From an uncultured Collinsella sp. (GTDB lineage: Bacteria > Actinomycetota > Coriobacteriia > Coriobacteriales > Coriobacteriaceae), in contig CATYJC010000018.1 in NCBI GenBank assembly GCA_958407555.1, forward strand, positions 1-21,905: a DNA stretch of 21,905 bases, given 5' to 3'. The notes beneath the pieces were generated by a model, which did not search any database, had not been told where the DNA came from, and saw only the letters and a program-made list of their open reading frames with translations. A program made the translations under genes and the position numbers. Shown here piece after piece: positions 21,651 through 21,905 of this stretch; within the stretch, counting starts at the first letter, position 1, and the number at the start of each line of letters is the position of its first letter.

Positions 21651-21905
21651 ATGGCTAAGCATGGTAAGAGCTATAACGCCGCTGCCGAGAAGATCGACCG
21701 CGCCACGCTCTACACCCCCCTTCAGGCTGCCAAGCTCATCAAGGAGCTCGACACCGCCAAGTTCGACGAGACCGTCGAGGCCCACTTCCGTCTGGGCGTC
21801 GATACTCGTAAGGCCGACCAGAACATCCGCGGTTCCATCTCCCTGCCCCACGGCACCGGCAAGACCATTCGTGTTGCCGTCTTCGCCGAGGGCGAGAAGG
21901 CCCGC
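21651..21905 (+). CDS. rplA: 50S ribosomal protein L1 (3' partial)
   Basis: The first 85 codons of L1, which forms the L1 stalk and represses its own operon in many bacteria. The reading MAKHGKSYNAAAEKIDRATL, then YTPLQAAKLIKELDTAKFDE and VEAHFRLGVDTRKADQNIRG followed by SLPHGTGKTIRVAVF is typical. AGGAGGT lies about seven bases before ATG 21651. The rest lies beyond the window. Confidence 0.96.
   Translation, partial: MAKHGKSYNAAAEKIDRATLYTPLQAAKLIKELDTAKFDETVEAHFRLGVDTRKADQNIRGSISLPHGTGKTIRVAVFAEGEKAR

Noticed and set aside
20061..21851. Minus-strand open frame of nearly 600 codons across secE, nusG and rplK
   Set aside because: It crosses several certain genes and their gaps; caused by codon bias, not coding.

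Overview
The window is a 21.9 kb piece of a GC-rich chromosome, most likely an actinobacterium of the class Coriobacteriia (Collinsella-like). This rests on gene order, codon use and general appearance; no database was searched. The backbone is housekeeping: clpC (5' truncated), then disA-ispD-ispF-cysS-rlmB-yacP, then a tRNA(Tyr)-tRNA(Thr)-tRNA(Met)-tuf unit, and finally rpmG-tRNA(Trp)-secE-nusG-rplK-rplA (rplA cut by the window end). This is a well known conserved neighbourhood in Gram-positive bacteria and links proteolysis, c-di-AMP signalling, isoprenoid synthesis, tRNA charging, rRNA modification and the translation/transcription core.

Accessory genes are inserted into the gaps of this backbone. 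Between clpC and disA lie a RelB-like/PIN-domain toxin-antitoxin pair (about 2.1-3.0 kb), a PepD-type dipeptidase (3.2-4.6 kb), a HipB/HipA-like pair on the minus strand (4.8-6.6 kb) and an MntP manganese exporter (6.7-7.3 kb). Between yacP and the tRNA-tuf unit lie a single-chain protein that joins an excisionase-like helix-turn-helix to a HipA-like kinase (13.0-14.3 kb, minus), a lone tRNA(Thr), a minus-strand group of small membrane proteins including a 29-residue one, and two unrecognised plus-strand genes (15.7-17.4 kb). A 600-base gene-free stretch follows, filled with two families of inverted repeats and ending in a strong promoter.

The most interesting signals are regulatory. All three toxin-like loci carry perfect long inverted repeats at their promoters: arms of 12, 17 and 21 bases. 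The two HipA-type loci share one layout, an inverted pair plus a third half-site outside it, although their half-site sequences and DNA-binding domains are unrelated. The two translation operons (tRNA-tuf and rpmG-secE-nusG) share an 18-base promoter block with one variable position around the -35 box. The repeat stretch at 17.38-17.66 kb contains tandem hairpins whose outer stems are conserved while their inner sequence varies.
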